The position numbers and the translations under genes are program-made. A stretch of DNA of 64,000 nt from Bradyrhizobium sp. CB82 (GTDB lineage: Bacteria > Pseudomonadota > Alphaproteobacteria > Rhizobiales > Xanthobacteraceae): contig NZ_CP121650.1 of the NCBI RefSeq assembly GCF_029714405.1, positions 4,345,001 through 4,409,000 of the forward strand, given 5' to 3'. Below, piece by piece: positions 10,341-19,144 of this stretch. Each line of letters begins with the position of its first letter. Position 1 is the stretch's first letter. Under the pieces are notes generated by a model that saw nothing but the letters and a program-made list of their open reading frames with translations, was not told where the DNA came from and did no database searches.

Positions 10341-10721
10341 ATGGAGCAGGCCATGCCGGTCGAGGGAAGCTGCCACTGCGGCGAGACGGTGTTCGAGGTC
10401 ACGGAGGCCCCAGTCAGCGTGACGCGCTGCACCTGTTCACTGTGCGCCAAGCGCGGCGCGTTGTGGGCCTATTACACGCCGGCGCAGTTCCGCTTGCTCT
10501 CTCCGCAAGAGAACGTCGCGACTTATCAATGGGGTAGTCGCACCGTCAAACATCATTACTGCGCGAGCTGCGGCTGCGGAACCTTTTCGGAGTCGCCGGA
10601 CTGGTCGACCGGCAAGCCCGACTTCGACAATCCCAAGGTCGCGATCAATGCCCGCCTGTTCGACGATTTCGATCTCGATGCGGTGCCGGTGAACGTGATC
10701 GACGGCAAGAATTTGTGGTGA
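10341..10721 (+). CDS. GFA family zinc protein (CENP-V/GFA domain)
   Basis: 126 residues. The zinc-binding cysteines of the GFA fold are all present: SCHCGE near the N-terminus, CTCSLCAK at about 35 and CASCGCGTF at about 75. The family was named for glutathione-dependent formaldehyde activation, but most members have no proven activity. The start could instead be the ATG at 10353, which has GGAG at a better distance; the difference is four residues. It stands alone between two oppositely oriented genes. Confidence 0.85.
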   Translation: MEQAMPVEGSCHCGETVFEVTEAPVSVTRCTCSLCAKRGALWAYYTPAQFRLLSPQENVATYQWGSRTVKHHYCASCGCGTFSESPDWSTGKPDFDNPKVAINARLFDDFDLDAVPVNVIDGKNLW

Positions 10722-10821
10722 GTGAGCAAAACGCTCCGATGATGACATCGGGCCGATGATTTGCCCGATGCGTCAATGGCTTCGCAGTTTTGCAAGGCGT
10801 CTTGACCTGCAACCATCGACT

Positions 10822-10849
10822 CCTTTGCATGGGGTTGTTTTTCAAATTT
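10822..10849 (+). repeat. 28-bp dispersed repeat, copy A
   Basis: Identical over 28 bases to 48004-48031, in the same orientation; it runs from CCTTTGCATGG to TTTTTCAAATTT. It sits in the gap between the convergent GFA and xth genes. The two copies are 37 kb apart and both lie outside genes, so this is a dispersed element rather than coding similarity. Confidence 0.7.
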
Positions 10850-10905
10850 GTGGTGCCGCCACGGAAGCCCCCGCTTTGCGCTTCGCCAATCCGCCCCAGA
10901 TCTGC

Positions 10906-11691
10906 TTATCCCTTTGATGCCTTGCTCAGCACGACCCAGGCCGGCGCGTGGTCGCTCGCGCCGTCTTCGCCGCGGATTTGCTTGTCGACGCCGGCCTTGG
11001 TCAGGCGCGGGGCGAGGGCAGGGCTGAGCAGGAGGTGATCGAGCCGCAAGCCTGCGTCGCGCGGCCAGCGGTTACGCTTGTAGTCCCAGAAGGTGTAGAT
11101 GCGCTTGTCGGGATGCAGCGTGCGGAGCGCATCGCACCAGCCCTGCGCGATGACTGATTTGAACACGGCGCGGCTCCTGGGCTGGATCAGGGCATCCCTG
11201 TCCCAGGATCGCGTCGGATAGATGTCGAGCGCGGTCGGGGCGACGTTGTAATCGCCGGCGAGCACGACCGGCAGGTCCTGTTTGAGGAGAGTCTTCGCGT
11301 GGCGCTTCAGACGCGCGAACCACTCGAGCTTGTAGTCGAATTTCGGTCCGGGCTGCGGGTTGCCGTTGGGCAAATAGATGCTTGTGACGATGATGCCGCG
11401 CACGGCGGCCTCGATGTAGCGCGCTTCGATGTCGTCAACGTCGCCGGGCAGGCGATCGCGAGTCAACACGGGTTCGGCGTTGCGCGCGAGAATGGCGACG
11501 CCGTTCCAGGTCTTCTGTCCGCGCCAGACCGCGCCGTAGCCGGCTTTCTCGATCGCAGCTCGCGGGAACTCGCGATCGCTTGCCTTCAACTCCTGCAATG
11601 CGACGATTTCGGGCTTTGCCGCGCGCAGCCAGGCCAACAAATTGGGCAAGCGGCGATTGATATTGTTGATGTTGAATGTCGCAATCTTCAT
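10906..11691 (-). CDS. xth: Exodeoxyribonuclease III family AP endonuclease
   Basis: 261 residues from the ATG at 11691, which gives the canonical start MKIATFNINNINRRL; the frame is open a further 100 codons upstream but that part has no family likeness. Metal- and DNA-binding motifs of the EEP superfamily are present: LQELKA, AGDYNVAP and the C-terminal SDHAPAWV with the catalytic Asp-His. The enzyme cleaves DNA at abasic sites and removes 3' blocking groups during base excision repair. It is divergent from the small Cys-rich gene, with 39 bases between the two starts. Confidence 0.95.
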   Translation of the reverse strand: MKIATFNINNINRRLPNLLAWLRAAKPEIVALQELKASDREFPRAAIEKAGYGAVWRGQKTWNGVAILARNAEPVLTRDRLPGDVDDIEARYIEAAVRGIIVTSIYLPNGNPQPGPKFDYKLEWFARLKRHAKTLLKQDLPVVLAGDYNVAPTALDIYPTRSWDRDALIQPRSRAVFKSVIAQGWCDALRTLHPDKRIYTFWDYKRNRWPRDAGLRLDHLLLSPALAPRLTKAGVDKQIRGEDGASDHAPAWVVLSKASKG

Positions 11692-11730
11692 GTAGAGCTG
11701 ATGGCCCTCACGTTCGACACCGGAGATCAA

Positions 11731-11949
11731 ATGCTCAAGTTGAATTTCGCCGCCATCGCCGTCGCCGTCGCGCTCTCCGGGTCCGCGCTGGCACAATCGT
11801 CCGACCAGCGCGGCGCTTGCAAGGCGGATTATGACAAATTCTGCGCCGGCATCGCGCCTGGCGGCGGTCGCATAGTCGCGTGCCTCAACGGCAAGCGCGA
11901 CCAGCTCAGCGATTCCTGCAAGAAGGCACTCGACAGCAGGAAGCAGTAA
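11731..11949 (+). CDS. Small secreted Cys-rich-repeat protein
   Basis: 72 residues. A signal peptide ends SGSALA near residue 21, followed by a short mature domain with four cysteines (GACKADYDKFC and VACLNGKRDQLSDSC). The spacing matches the Cys-rich GLG1-like repeat found in many small periplasmic proteins of Bradyrhizobium; one repeat is present. The ATG at 11731 is preferred over one at 11701 because GGAG lies 5 bases upstream and the signal peptide then begins at once. Probably two disulphides in the periplasm. Function unknown. Confidence 0.7.
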   Translation: MLKLNFAAIAVAVALSGSALAQSSDQRGACKADYDKFCAGIAPGGGRIVACLNGKRDQLSDSCKKALDSRKQ

Positions 11950-11958
11950 GCAATCACC

Positions 11959-12096
11959 CTCGTGTCCCGGACGCGCTGCAACGCGTAAGCGTTGCTGCAC
12001 AGCCGGGACCCATGCGCCGCAAACACAGATGGGCCCCGGCTCAGCAGCGCACTACGCCGCGAAGAGCGACGCATTGCGCTGCATCCGGGGCACGAG
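11959..12096. repeat. 138-bp cruciform intergenic repeat
   Basis: The outer arms of 26 bases (11959-11984 and 12071-12096) are inverted copies matching at about 20 positions; they contain CTCGTG and CCCGGA. A second inner pair, AGCCGGGACCCAT (12001-12013) and ATGGGCCCCGGCT (12029-12041), matches at 12 of 13. The element exactly fills the gap between two convergent genes. The layout looks like a non-autonomous palindromic repeat and resembles a dispersed Bradyrhizobium family as I recall it. Confidence 0.75.
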
Positions 12097-12104
12097 AAGG
12101 TCGG

Positions 12105-13397
12105 CTAGGTTGGCAGCGGTGGCGGGCTCGCCGGCTGCTCCGCCAGCGGTGGGGGCGCGGGCGGTTCGGCGGCGGACGGCGCGGCGTGCTGCGCGAGAGC
12201 TGGCTGTTCGACCGGCGCATTGCTGCCCTTGTAGACCCGGGCATAGCGGCGGCCGAGGCTCGTCAGCACCTCGTAGCCGATGGTGCCGAAATGATGCGCG
12301 AGCTCATCGACGGTGATGCCGTCACCGAGCAGCGTCACCATGTGGCCGCGCCGCACCGCGTTCGGCGGCAGATCGGTGATGTCGATCGCGATCAGATCCA
12401 TGGAGACGCGGCCCGCGACCGGACAGCGCTTGCCCGCGACGATCACCTCGGCGCCGCGCGTACCGTCATTGGAGCTGGCGGCGCGGAAGTAGCCGTCGGC
12501 ATAGCCGACCCCGATGATCGCGAGCTTCGTGGGGCGCCGCGCCGTCCAGGTGCCGCCATAGCCGACGGTCTCGCCGCGCTCGATGTTGCGGATCTGCACG
12601 ATGCGGGCCTTGAGATCGACCACCGGCCGCATCGGATTGTCGGCCTCTGGCGTCGGGTTGACGCCGTAGAGCGCCGCGCCGGGCCGCACCAGGTCGAACT
12701 GGAAGGGGGCACCCAGGAAGATGCCTGAGGAATTGGCGAGCGCCGCAGGCACGCCCGCGAATTCGCTCGCGATGGTGCGGAAGGCTGCGAGCTGCTTGGC
12801 GTTGACCGGGCTGTTGAGCTGCTCGGCGGAGACCAGATGGCTCATCACCAGCGTGATGCCGTGATCGCCGGCATTGATGCGCGGGATGATGGCCTGCGCC
12901 TCCTGGAGCGTCAGCCCGAGCCGGTTCATGCCGGTGTCGATATGGATGGCCGCGCCCCCGGTCCAGCCCGTGCGGCGGCAGAACACGTCCCATTCGGCGA
13001 GCTCGTTGAGATCGCCGATCACGGGGCGGCAATCGATCTTGGCGAAGTGCTCGCCGGTGTTCTGGAAATAGCCACCGAGCACGTAGATCGTCGCGGTCGG
13101 TACCGCCGCGCGCGCGGTGCGCGCTTCCGCGATCGTCGCGACGAAGAAGGTCTTGCAGCCGGCCCTGTGCAGCGCGCGCGCCACCGGCTCCGTGCCGCAA
13201 CCATAGGCGTCGGCCTTGATCACGGCGGCGCATTCGGCCGGCACCGCGGTCTTCTCGAGCTTGCGCCAATTGGCGACGATCGCGTCGAGGTCGATAGTGA
13301 GCACGCCGCCATAAGCGGCGAGCGCCGTGGCCTGGTTGGCCTCCGCGGAGAGGAGGCCGGCTTGCGGGGTGAGGTTCGGGTCGGACGCCAGTGTCAT
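12105..13397 (-). CDS. alr: Alanine racemase
   Basis: 430 residues, a fold-type III PLP enzyme. The PLP lysine lies in AAVIKADAYGCG (about residue 64) and the second catalytic base, a tyrosine, in GETVGYGGTW, followed by the conserved GVGYADGYFR. It interconverts L- and D-alanine for peptidoglycan. The protein is longer than the usual 360-380 residues because of an N-terminal extension and a Pro/Ala-rich tail of about 50 residues after YARVYKGSN. It follows dnaB on the same strand by 63 bases, a common alphaproteobacterial neighbourhood. Confidence 0.96.
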   Translation of the reverse strand: MTLASDPNLTPQAGLLSAEANQATALAAYGGVLTIDLDAIVANWRKLEKTAVPAECAAVIKADAYGCGTEPVARALHRAGCKTFFVATIAEARTARAAVPTATIYVLGGYFQNTGEHFAKIDCRPVIGDLNELAEWDVFCRRTGWTGGAAIHIDTGMNRLGLTLQEAQAIIPRINAGDHGITLVMSHLVSAEQLNSPVNAKQLAAFRTIASEFAGVPAALANSSGIFLGAPFQFDLVRPGAALYGVNPTPEADNPMRPVVDLKARIVQIRNIERGETVGYGGTWTARRPTKLAIIGVGYADGYFRAASSNDGTRGAEVIVAGKRCPVAGRVSMDLIAIDITDLPPNAVRRGHMVTLLGDGITVDELAHHFGTIGYEVLTSLGRRYARVYKGSNAPVEQPALAQHAAPSAAEPPAPPPLAEQPASPPPLPT

Positions 13398-13460
13398 GGC
13401 GTCGTTTTACGCAAGAGGTGAGCGCGGTTCAACCCGAGCAACTGCAGAGCACGATGAGGC

Positions 13461-14966
13461 CTAGTAGTCGCTGCGATCCGGCAACTGGCCGTCATGGGCG
13501 AGATCGCCGAATCGGGTGACCGAAGAATCGAAGTGCAGCTCGACCGTGCCGGTCGGGCCGTGGCGCTGCTTGCCGATGATGACTTCGGCACGGCCCACCG
13601 TGCGCTCCATGTCGCCCTGCCATTTGGCGTGTTCCTCGGTGCCGGGACGCGGCTCCTTCATGGCGAGGTAATATTCCTCGCGGAACACGAACAGCACGAC
13701 GTCGGCGTCCTGCTCAATCGAGCCGGATTCACGCAGGTCCGAGAGCTGCGGCCGCTTGTCCTCGCGGGATTCGACCTGACGCGAGAGCTGCGACAGCGCG
13801 ATGATGGGGACGCTGAGCTCCTTGGCGAGCGCCTTCAGGCTGGTCGTGATCTCCGTGATCTCCTGCACGCGGCTGTCGCTGGCGCGCTTGCCCGAGCCGG
13901 ATAGCAGCTGGATGTAGTCGATCACGATGAGGTCGAGGCCCTTCTGCCGCTTCAGCCGACGCGCGCGCGCCATGAGCTGGGCGATCGACAGGCCGCCGGT
14001 CTCGTCGACATAGAAGGGCAGCGACTGGAGCTCGATAGAGACCTCGCGGATCTTCTCGAAATCGGCTTCCGAGATGCCGCCCCTGCGGATGTGGGAGGAG
14101 GGGATGCCGGTGCGCTCGGCAACGATACGTGTTGCGAGCTGGTCGGCCGACATTTCGCAGGAGAAGAAGCCGACCACGCCGCCATTGGTCGCCTTCATCG
14201 AGCCGTCGGCCTGGAGCTCGCCGACATAGGCCTGGGCGACGTTGTAGGCGATGTTGGTCGCGAGCGAGGTCTTGCCCATGCCGGGACGCCCCGCCACGAT
14301 GATCAGGTCGGAGTGCTGCAAGCCGCCCATCTTGGTGTCGAGGTCGCGCAGACCCGTCGAGATGCCGGACAGCTTTCCATCGCGCTGGAAAGCCTTGGCC
14401 GCGAGATCGACGGCAACCGTCAGCGCCTGCGAGAACTTCTGGAAGCCGCCGTCATAGCGGCCGGATTCGGCGAGCTCATAAAGGCGCCGCTCGGCGTCCT
14501 CGATCTGCGCCCGCGGAGCGAAGTCGACCGGCGCGTCATAGGCCACGTTGACCATGTCCTCGCCGATGCCGATCAGGTCGCGCCGCAACGACAAGTCGTA
14601 GACGGTGCGACCATAGTCCTGGGCGTTGATGATGGTGGTCGCTTCCGCCGCAAGCCGCGCCAGATATTGCCCGATGGTCATGCCGCCGACGTCGGTATCG
14701 GCGGGCAGGAACGTCTTCAGCGTCACCGGGGTGGCGATCTTGCCCATCCGGATCAGGCTGCCGGCGGTTTCGAAGATCGTCTGATGCAGCGGCTCGAAGA
14801 AGTGTTTTGGCTCGAGGAAGTCGGAGACGCGGTAGAAGGCGTCGTTGTTGACCAAAATGGCGCCTAGAAGGCTCTGTTCCGCCTCGATGTTGTGCGGCGC
14901 GCTCCGGTAGGCGGGGGTTCCGGCGTCGGGCGCGAGTTTCAGGACGGTCGAATCAGTCAGGGCCAT
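13461..14966 (-). CDS. dnaB: Replicative DNA helicase DnaB
   Basis: 501 residues. The N-terminal helical domain (PHNIEAEQSLLGAILVNNDA) is followed by a RecA-like motor domain with Walker A GRPGMGKTS, Walker B LDLIVIDYIQLL and LSQLSRQVESREDKRP. It unwinds DNA at the replication fork as a hexamer and recruits primase. The gene lies in the conserved order rplI, dnaB, alr, although a lipid gene and others are inserted between rplI and dnaB here. I see no good Shine-Dalgarno before the ATG at 14966. Confidence 0.97.
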   Translation of the reverse strand: MALTDSTVLKLAPDAGTPAYRSAPHNIEAEQSLLGAILVNNDAFYRVSDFLEPKHFFEPLHQTIFETAGSLIRMGKIATPVTLKTFLPADTDVGGMTIGQYLARLAAEATTIINAQDYGRTVYDLSLRRDLIGIGEDMVNVAYDAPVDFAPRAQIEDAERRLYELAESGRYDGGFQKFSQALTVAVDLAAKAFQRDGKLSGISTGLRDLDTKMGGLQHSDLIIVAGRPGMGKTSLATNIAYNVAQAYVGELQADGSMKATNGGVVGFFSCEMSADQLATRIVAERTGIPSSHIRRGGISEADFEKIREVSIELQSLPFYVDETGGLSIAQLMARARRLKRQKGLDLIVIDYIQLLSGSGKRASDSRVQEITEITTSLKALAKELSVPIIALSQLSRQVESREDKRPQLSDLRESGSIEQDADVVLFVFREEYYLAMKEPRPGTEEHAKWQGDMERTVGRAEVIIGKQRHGPTGTVELHFDSSVTRFGDLAHDGQLPDRSDY

Positions 14967-15257
14967 GGTTGGAGGTGCTTAGCAACTTTTATGGCGGGAT
15001 GCGGGGCGGCGATAAAGCGCCGACGGCAGGCAAAGCGGAAGCGAAAGCTGATCGCTATCAACCGGTCTTTAAAATGGTGGATGATTAGCAGTCGCAGCAC
15101 GCGCGGTGCTTGACGGATTTTTTGCAGAATTTGCCTCGAGGCCTTGATCTCGCTCAGGCCGGGCCACGGAAAAATCCCGATGATGTGAACCTTATATGTC
15201 GGCGCGCAGACCTATTTTGCAGGCGCGCATCGTGCGGCGCGCCGGCCGGCCGACTGT

Positions 15258-15377
15258 TCAGACGATCAGGAGGTAGACCAGCGCAACCAGGGCGGCGGCA
15301 ACGCCGGTGGCGATCAAGGCATAGTCGGTGCGGAGATCGTCCTGCACGTCGAAGGAGGTTTGGATCTTCTTGCTCAT
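15258..15377 (-). CDS. 39-residue single-helix membrane protein
   Basis: ATG at 15377, stop TGA at 15258. A polar N-terminus (MSKKIQTSFDVQDDLRTD) is followed by one hydrophobic helix from about residue 19 to the end (ALIATGVAAALVALVYLLIV). The DYALIATGVAA junction loosely resembles the EYGLIA segment of Flp-type pilins, but no prepilin cleavage glycine is clear, so I treat this as a likeness only. It stands alone, 290 bases upstream of dnaB, in a stretch that is otherwise gene-free. It could also be an unannotated small transmembrane protein. Confidence 0.5.
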   Translation of the reverse strand: MSKKIQTSFDVQDDLRTDYALIATGVAAALVALVYLLIV

Positions 15378-15515
15378 GCACGACGGTCTAGGACAATTCC
15401 GACCACCACTTTGTGAAGCAGATCACAGAAGCCCGGATTCTTTCGGGTGAGACTTGGAACGAGCAGTCGGGCAGGGAATTGATCCGGTTCGCGGCCGTCA
15501 GGAGACGAGGCGACA

Positions 15516-15725
15516 ATGCGGCAGGAGCTGCAGACATTGCAGCAGACTTGGCAAAGCGAGGCAGGCAGCCGGATCTGGTTGTCGGCGCTGATCGCCGCCA
15601 TGGAAGATGCCTCCCGCCCGGAACCTGAGCGGTCCAAGCTGCCGGCCGAGACGCTGGCGCAGTTTCGTGCGCAGCTCGCGCTACCGGTCTCGCTGCTCTA
15701 TCCGGCCGCGCGCCTGCGTCACTAG
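15516..15725 (+). CDS. Small hypothetical protein
   Basis: 69 residues with a plausible ribosome site (AGGAGACGAGG) ending a few bases before the ATG. The N-terminal half (LQTLQQTWQSEAGSRIWLSA) is amphipathic and the C-terminal half ends LYPAARLRH. I recognise no domain and no signal peptide. It is convergent with cfa, with 22 bases between the stops. Codon use is like its neighbours, so it is probably real, but evidence is limited to the open frame and ribosome site. Confidence 0.5.
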   Translation: MRQELQTLQQTWQSEAGSRIWLSALIAAMEDASRPEPERSKLPAETLAQFRAQLALPVSLLYPAARLRH

Positions 15726-15747
15726 CCTTTATTACTCATTATTCTCA

Positions 15748-16998
15748 TCATTCGCCCGCCAGCTTTAGCCTCGGCTTGCTACCGCCTTCCAGGCCGCGCA
15801 GCCGCGCCTCCTCATGGGCGATATAGTCGCGGGTCACCGGCACCACGCCCTGGCGTTTGGTGAGCTGGATCTGGAAGTTCATCATGCCCTGCTTGCGGAA
15901 GGTCATCTCGCAGGCGGCCAGATAAAATTCCCACATCAACGCAAAGCGCTCGTCATAGAGTTGCACCGCTTCCTCGCGCCGCGCCATGAAGCGCTCGCGC
16001 CAGGCTTTCAGCGTCTCGGCATAATGCAGGCGGAGGATCTCGATGTCGCAGACGAGAAGACCCGCGCGCTCGATTGAGGGCAGCACCTCGGACAGCGCCG
16101 GGATATAGCCGCCGGGGAAGATATATTTGGCGATCCAGGGATTGGTGGAGTCCGGCCCCTGCGAACGGCCGATCGAATGCAGCAGCATGATGCCGTCCTC
16201 TGCGAGGAGTTCGGCGCAGCGCTTGAAAAAGGTGTCGTAGAACTTGACGCCGACATGCTCGAACATGCCGACCGAGACGATGCGGTCGAACGGACCGTCA
16301 ATGTCGCGATAGTCCTGGAGCAGGAACCGGGCCGACCGGGTCATGTTCTTCTCAGCCGCGCGGGCATTCGAAACCTGCAACTGCTCGGTCGAGAGCGTGA
16401 TGCCGGTGACGTCGGCGCCCGCGATCTCGGCGAGGTAGAGGCCGAGTCCGCCCCAGCCGGACCCGATGTCGAGCGCGCGCTGGCCGCGTTTGATGACGAG
16501 CTTCGCCGCGACATGCCGCTTCTTGGCGAGCTGGGCATCATCGAGCGAAGTGTCCGGCGTCTCGAAATAGGCGCAGCTATATTGCTTGTCGGCGTCGAGG
16601 AAGAGCGAATAGAGCCGGCCGTCCAGATCGTAGTGATGGGCGACGTTCGTCCTGGCCCGGGAACGCAGGTTGAACTGCTTCAAATGCCGCGTCAGGTAGC
16701 GCAGGTGCCACTGGGGTTTGGCCCACTGCGGCAGCATTTCGGGTTGATCGAGCAGGATCGCCAGCGCATCAGCGATCGTGCCCTGCTCGACGACGAACTC
16801 GCCGTCCATATAGGCCTCGCCCAGCCCGAGCTCGGGGTTGAGCAGGATCTTGCGCTGCGCCTCGGCGGTGGCGAAGCGGACGGCCACGTGCTGGCCGGTC
16901 CCGTCACCACAGGTGAACGTTGCGCCGCTTGCGGTCGTCACCGTCATCGATCCGCGACGGATGAACTTCGTCAGGAAGCCACGCAGCAAACGGTCCAT
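15748..16998 (-). CDS. cfa: Cyclopropane-fatty-acyl-phospholipid synthase family methyltransferase
   Basis: 416 residues. The N-terminal lipid-binding domain is followed by a SAM-dependent methyltransferase domain with motif I LDIGSGWGGLGLYLAE (about 190). The upstream CAYFETPDTSLDDAQLAKK and VGMFEHVG are typical of Cfa. The enzyme adds a methylene group from SAM across the double bond of membrane phospholipid acyl chains, which in many bacteria accompanies acid or stationary-phase stress. Its acyl substrates would come from desaturases such as the one at 22268. The gene interrupts the usual rplI-dnaB run. Confidence 0.93.
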   Translation of the reverse strand: MDRLLRGFLTKFIRRGSMTVTTASGATFTCGDGTGQHVAVRFATAEAQRKILLNPELGLGEAYMDGEFVVEQGTIADALAILLDQPEMLPQWAKPQWHLRYLTRHLKQFNLRSRARTNVAHHYDLDGRLYSLFLDADKQYSCAYFETPDTSLDDAQLAKKRHVAAKLVIKRGQRALDIGSGWGGLGLYLAEIAGADVTGITLSTEQLQVSNARAAEKNMTRSARFLLQDYRDIDGPFDRIVSVGMFEHVGVKFYDTFFKRCAELLAEDGIMLLHSIGRSQGPDSTNPWIAKYIFPGGYIPALSEVLPSIERAGLLVCDIEILRLHYAETLKAWRERFMARREEAVQLYDERFALMWEFYLAACEMTFRKQGMMNFQIQLTKRQGVVPVTRDYIAHEEARLRGLEGGSKPRLKLAGE

Positions 16999-17275
16999 AG
17001 AACCACCCGATCGAGCGAACCCGAAAAGATGCGACTAACCCCCGCCGTCACACCGACGCATCGGAACCGCGTTGGTTCCTATGCATCCGCATGGAAACTT
17101 AATCAGTCGGCCCAGAACCTGCTATTGCGTTGTGTTCAAAGCCGATATTCGCAAAACGCGCGATGAGATCCTTGCCACAGAGCGCGCTTCCAATTGCAGC
17201 GCAATCGGCTAAAAGGTGACCCGCCGCCTGACGCGCGGGCTGGCCTTCTTGCGTATTTTCAATGGAGATGACGGG

Positions 17276-18364
17276 ATGTCGAGCCGAGCGCTCAGCCTCG
17301 CGACGGTGTTGCTTCTGATTGGCCTTGGCGCTCCAGAGGCTGCGTTTGCGCAGGCGACGAACCTCGAGGCCGGCAAGAGCCCGTCCCAGATCTTCGCCCA
17401 GACCTGCAATGCCTGCCACAAGTCGCCGCGTGGGCTGCTCAAGTCGGTGCCCCCGGGCTCGCTGCCGGGCTTCTTGCGCCAGCACTACACCACGAGCTCC
17501 GACATGGCGGGCGTGCTCTCCTCCTACCTTGTCTCCAACGGTGCGACCGACACGCGCTACCAAGCCAAGGACGGCAAGGACAAGAAGGATGGCGCCAAGG
17601 AGAAGGAGAAGGACAAGGAGAAGGAGGCCAATTCCAGCGCCGCGCAACAGCCCGAGCATCCCAGCCGGCGTCAGCGCCAGGACGCAGCGAGGCCTGAGGG
17701 CGAGGGCGCTCCCGCGTCCGAGACCGGACGGGGCGGTTCGAGGCGGATGGCGCGACCGAGTGAAGAGGGGGCCAAAGATGGTGCGAAGGAAGGCGCCAGC
17801 CCCGATGGCCAGGCGACCAATGAGCGCAGCCGCGAGGGCCGCAAGTCCAAGCAGCGCCTGAGCAAGCGCGGCAAGCCCGAGCCCGAGGAAGCTCCGAAGG
17901 CTGACACGCCCAAGGGCGAAACGCCCAAGGAGATGCCCGCCGCAACAGAGCCACCGTCCGAGGACAGGAAGAACGAACCCAAGAACGATACAAAGAACGA
18001 CAGCGCCAAGGTCGATACCGAAGCCAAGCCCGACAGCGCAAAGGACAAGCGGGCCGAGAAGCCTTCCGACAAGCCGGAGAGCGCCAAGATCGAGCCTTCG
18101 ACCAGCCAGACCCCCGCGCTGCGGCCCGATCCGGTGCCGCAGGTGATGCCGGCTCCGCCGGCTGCTCCGAAACCGACCGAGGCTGCGCCGCCCGAGCAGA
18201 AGCCGGTCGACAACGCGGCCAAGCCCGACGATGCCTCTTCAAACGGCAGCAGCGCCTCTGCGCCGGCGGCCAAGCCTCAGGACGCGCCGTTGCCCCCGAC
18301 CGCGGCCGCCCCGCCGGCTCCGGCCGAGCCGTCCGGCTCGCCGACCCCGCCGATCTCCCGCTAA
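17276..18364 (+). CDS. Exported cytochrome c-like protein with long charged tail
   Basis: 362 residues from the ATG at 17276, which places a signal peptide (LATVLLLIGLGAPEAAFAQ) at the N-terminus. A small haem-binding domain has one CxxCH (TCNACHKSPRG, about residue 45) and a candidate axial Met in SSDMAGVLSSYL; it ends near residue 95. The remaining 260 residues are low complexity: first Lys/Asp/Glu-rich, then Lys/Pro/Ala-rich, with no predictable fold. The tail is probably disordered in the periplasm. I know of similar one-haem proteins with such tails in Bradyrhizobium but not of a function. Confidence 0.7.
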   Translation: MSSRALSLATVLLLIGLGAPEAAFAQATNLEAGKSPSQIFAQTCNACHKSPRGLLKSVPPGSLPGFLRQHYTTSSDMAGVLSSYLVSNGATDTRYQAKDGKDKKDGAKEKEKDKEKEANSSAAQQPEHPSRRQRQDAARPEGEGAPASETGRGGSRRMARPSEEGAKDGAKEGASPDGQATNERSREGRKSKQRLSKRGKPEPEEAPKADTPKGETPKEMPAATEPPSEDRKNEPKNDTKNDSAKVDTEAKPDSAKDKRAEKPSDKPESAKIEPSTSQTPALRPDPVPQVMPAPPAAPKPTEAAPPEQKPVDNAAKPDDASSNGSSASAPAAKPQDAPLPPTAAAPPAPAEPSGSPTPPISR

Positions 18365-18443
18365 GGGAGTTCCACCTCGTCACTGGCGCACCTGCGCTGG
18401 CCTCGATCGCGATGCTGAGCGAGGACGTCGCCGCCAAAACGAA

Positions 18444-18469
18444 AAGCCCGGCCGCCGGCGGCCGGGCTT
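18444..18469. terminator. Rho-independent terminator of the rplI operon
   Basis: AAGCCCGGC (18444-18452) pairs with GCCGGGCTT (18461-18469) around an 8-base loop. Reading the minus strand, the stem is followed by TTTCGTTTTGG, so it should stop transcripts leaving rplI. It also lies downstream of the plus-strand cytochrome gene. Confidence 0.75.
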
Positions 18470-18493
18470 CCGTTTGATGCATGAACGCGAGAC

Positions 18494-19099
18494 TTACTGC
18501 TCGGTCGCTTCTCCGGCCGGCGCCGGCGCGAGGTCTTCGTGCTGGGCTTCCGGATCGAAGAACTCGCCGGCGGCGGCAATCGCCTCGGCGGCCGCGTCGC
18601 GGTCCTCGTTGCGGGTTGAGATGTCCTCGCCGCGGTTGATGCGCTCGGCTTCTTCCTGGCTGCGCGCAACCGTCACGGTGACCTCAACCTCGACCTCCGG
18701 GTGAACGGCGATCGTGATGGTGTGCTTGCCGATGGTCTTGATCGGCGCGTCGAGTTGCACCTGCGGGCGGGCGAGCGCAACGCCGTCCGCTTCGAACGCC
18801 ATGACGATGTCGCGCACGGTGACCGAGCCGAACAGCTGGCCGGCTTCTGAGGCCTGACGAACCACGATGATGTTCTTGCCCTCGATCTTCTCGGCGACCT
18901 TGGACGCTTCGCCCTTGGCCTTGACGTTGCGCGCCTCGAGCTCGGCCTTCATGCCGTCGTACTTGGCGCGGTTGTCGGCGGTGGCGCGCAGCGCCTTGCC
19001 GCGCTTGAGCAGGAAATTGCGGGCATAGCCGTCGCGAACCTTCACGACTTCGCCCATCTGGCCGAGCTTGGCCACGCGTTCCAGCAAAATGACTTCCAT
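18494..19099 (-). CDS. rplI: 50S ribosomal protein L9
   Basis: 201 residues. The N-terminal domain [19 protein letters not shown], with KDG-type turn ([16 protein letters not shown]), is the L9 signature, followed by the long connecting helix and the C-terminal domain with [10 protein letters not shown]. An acidic extension of about 40 residues after the C-domain is longer than in E. coli L9 (149 residues) and is usual in alphaproteobacteria. L9 binds 23S rRNA near the L1 stalk. It is the last gene of the rpsF-rpsR-DUF2232-rplI run. Confidence 0.97.
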   Translation of the reverse strand: MEVILLERVAKLGQMGEVVKVRDGYARNFLLKRGKALRATADNRAKYDGMKAELEARNVKAKGEASKVAEKIEGKNIIVVRQASEAGQLFGSVTVRDIVMAFEADGVALARPQVQLDAPIKTIGKHTITIAVHPEVEVEVTVTVARSQEEAERINRGEDISTRNEDRDAAAEAIAAAGEFFDPEAQHEDLAPAPAGEATEQ

Positions 19100-19144
19100 A
19101 ATCGTTCTCCTTTTGAAGTGCTGCGAGTTGGGATTTGGGTGGAC

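Noticed and set aside
10070..10537. A plus-strand frame through the 10017-10340 gap that might be a gene upstream of the GFA gene
   Set aside because: It runs out of frame into the GFA coding region, contains the repeat hairpin and lacks motifs or a ribosome site.
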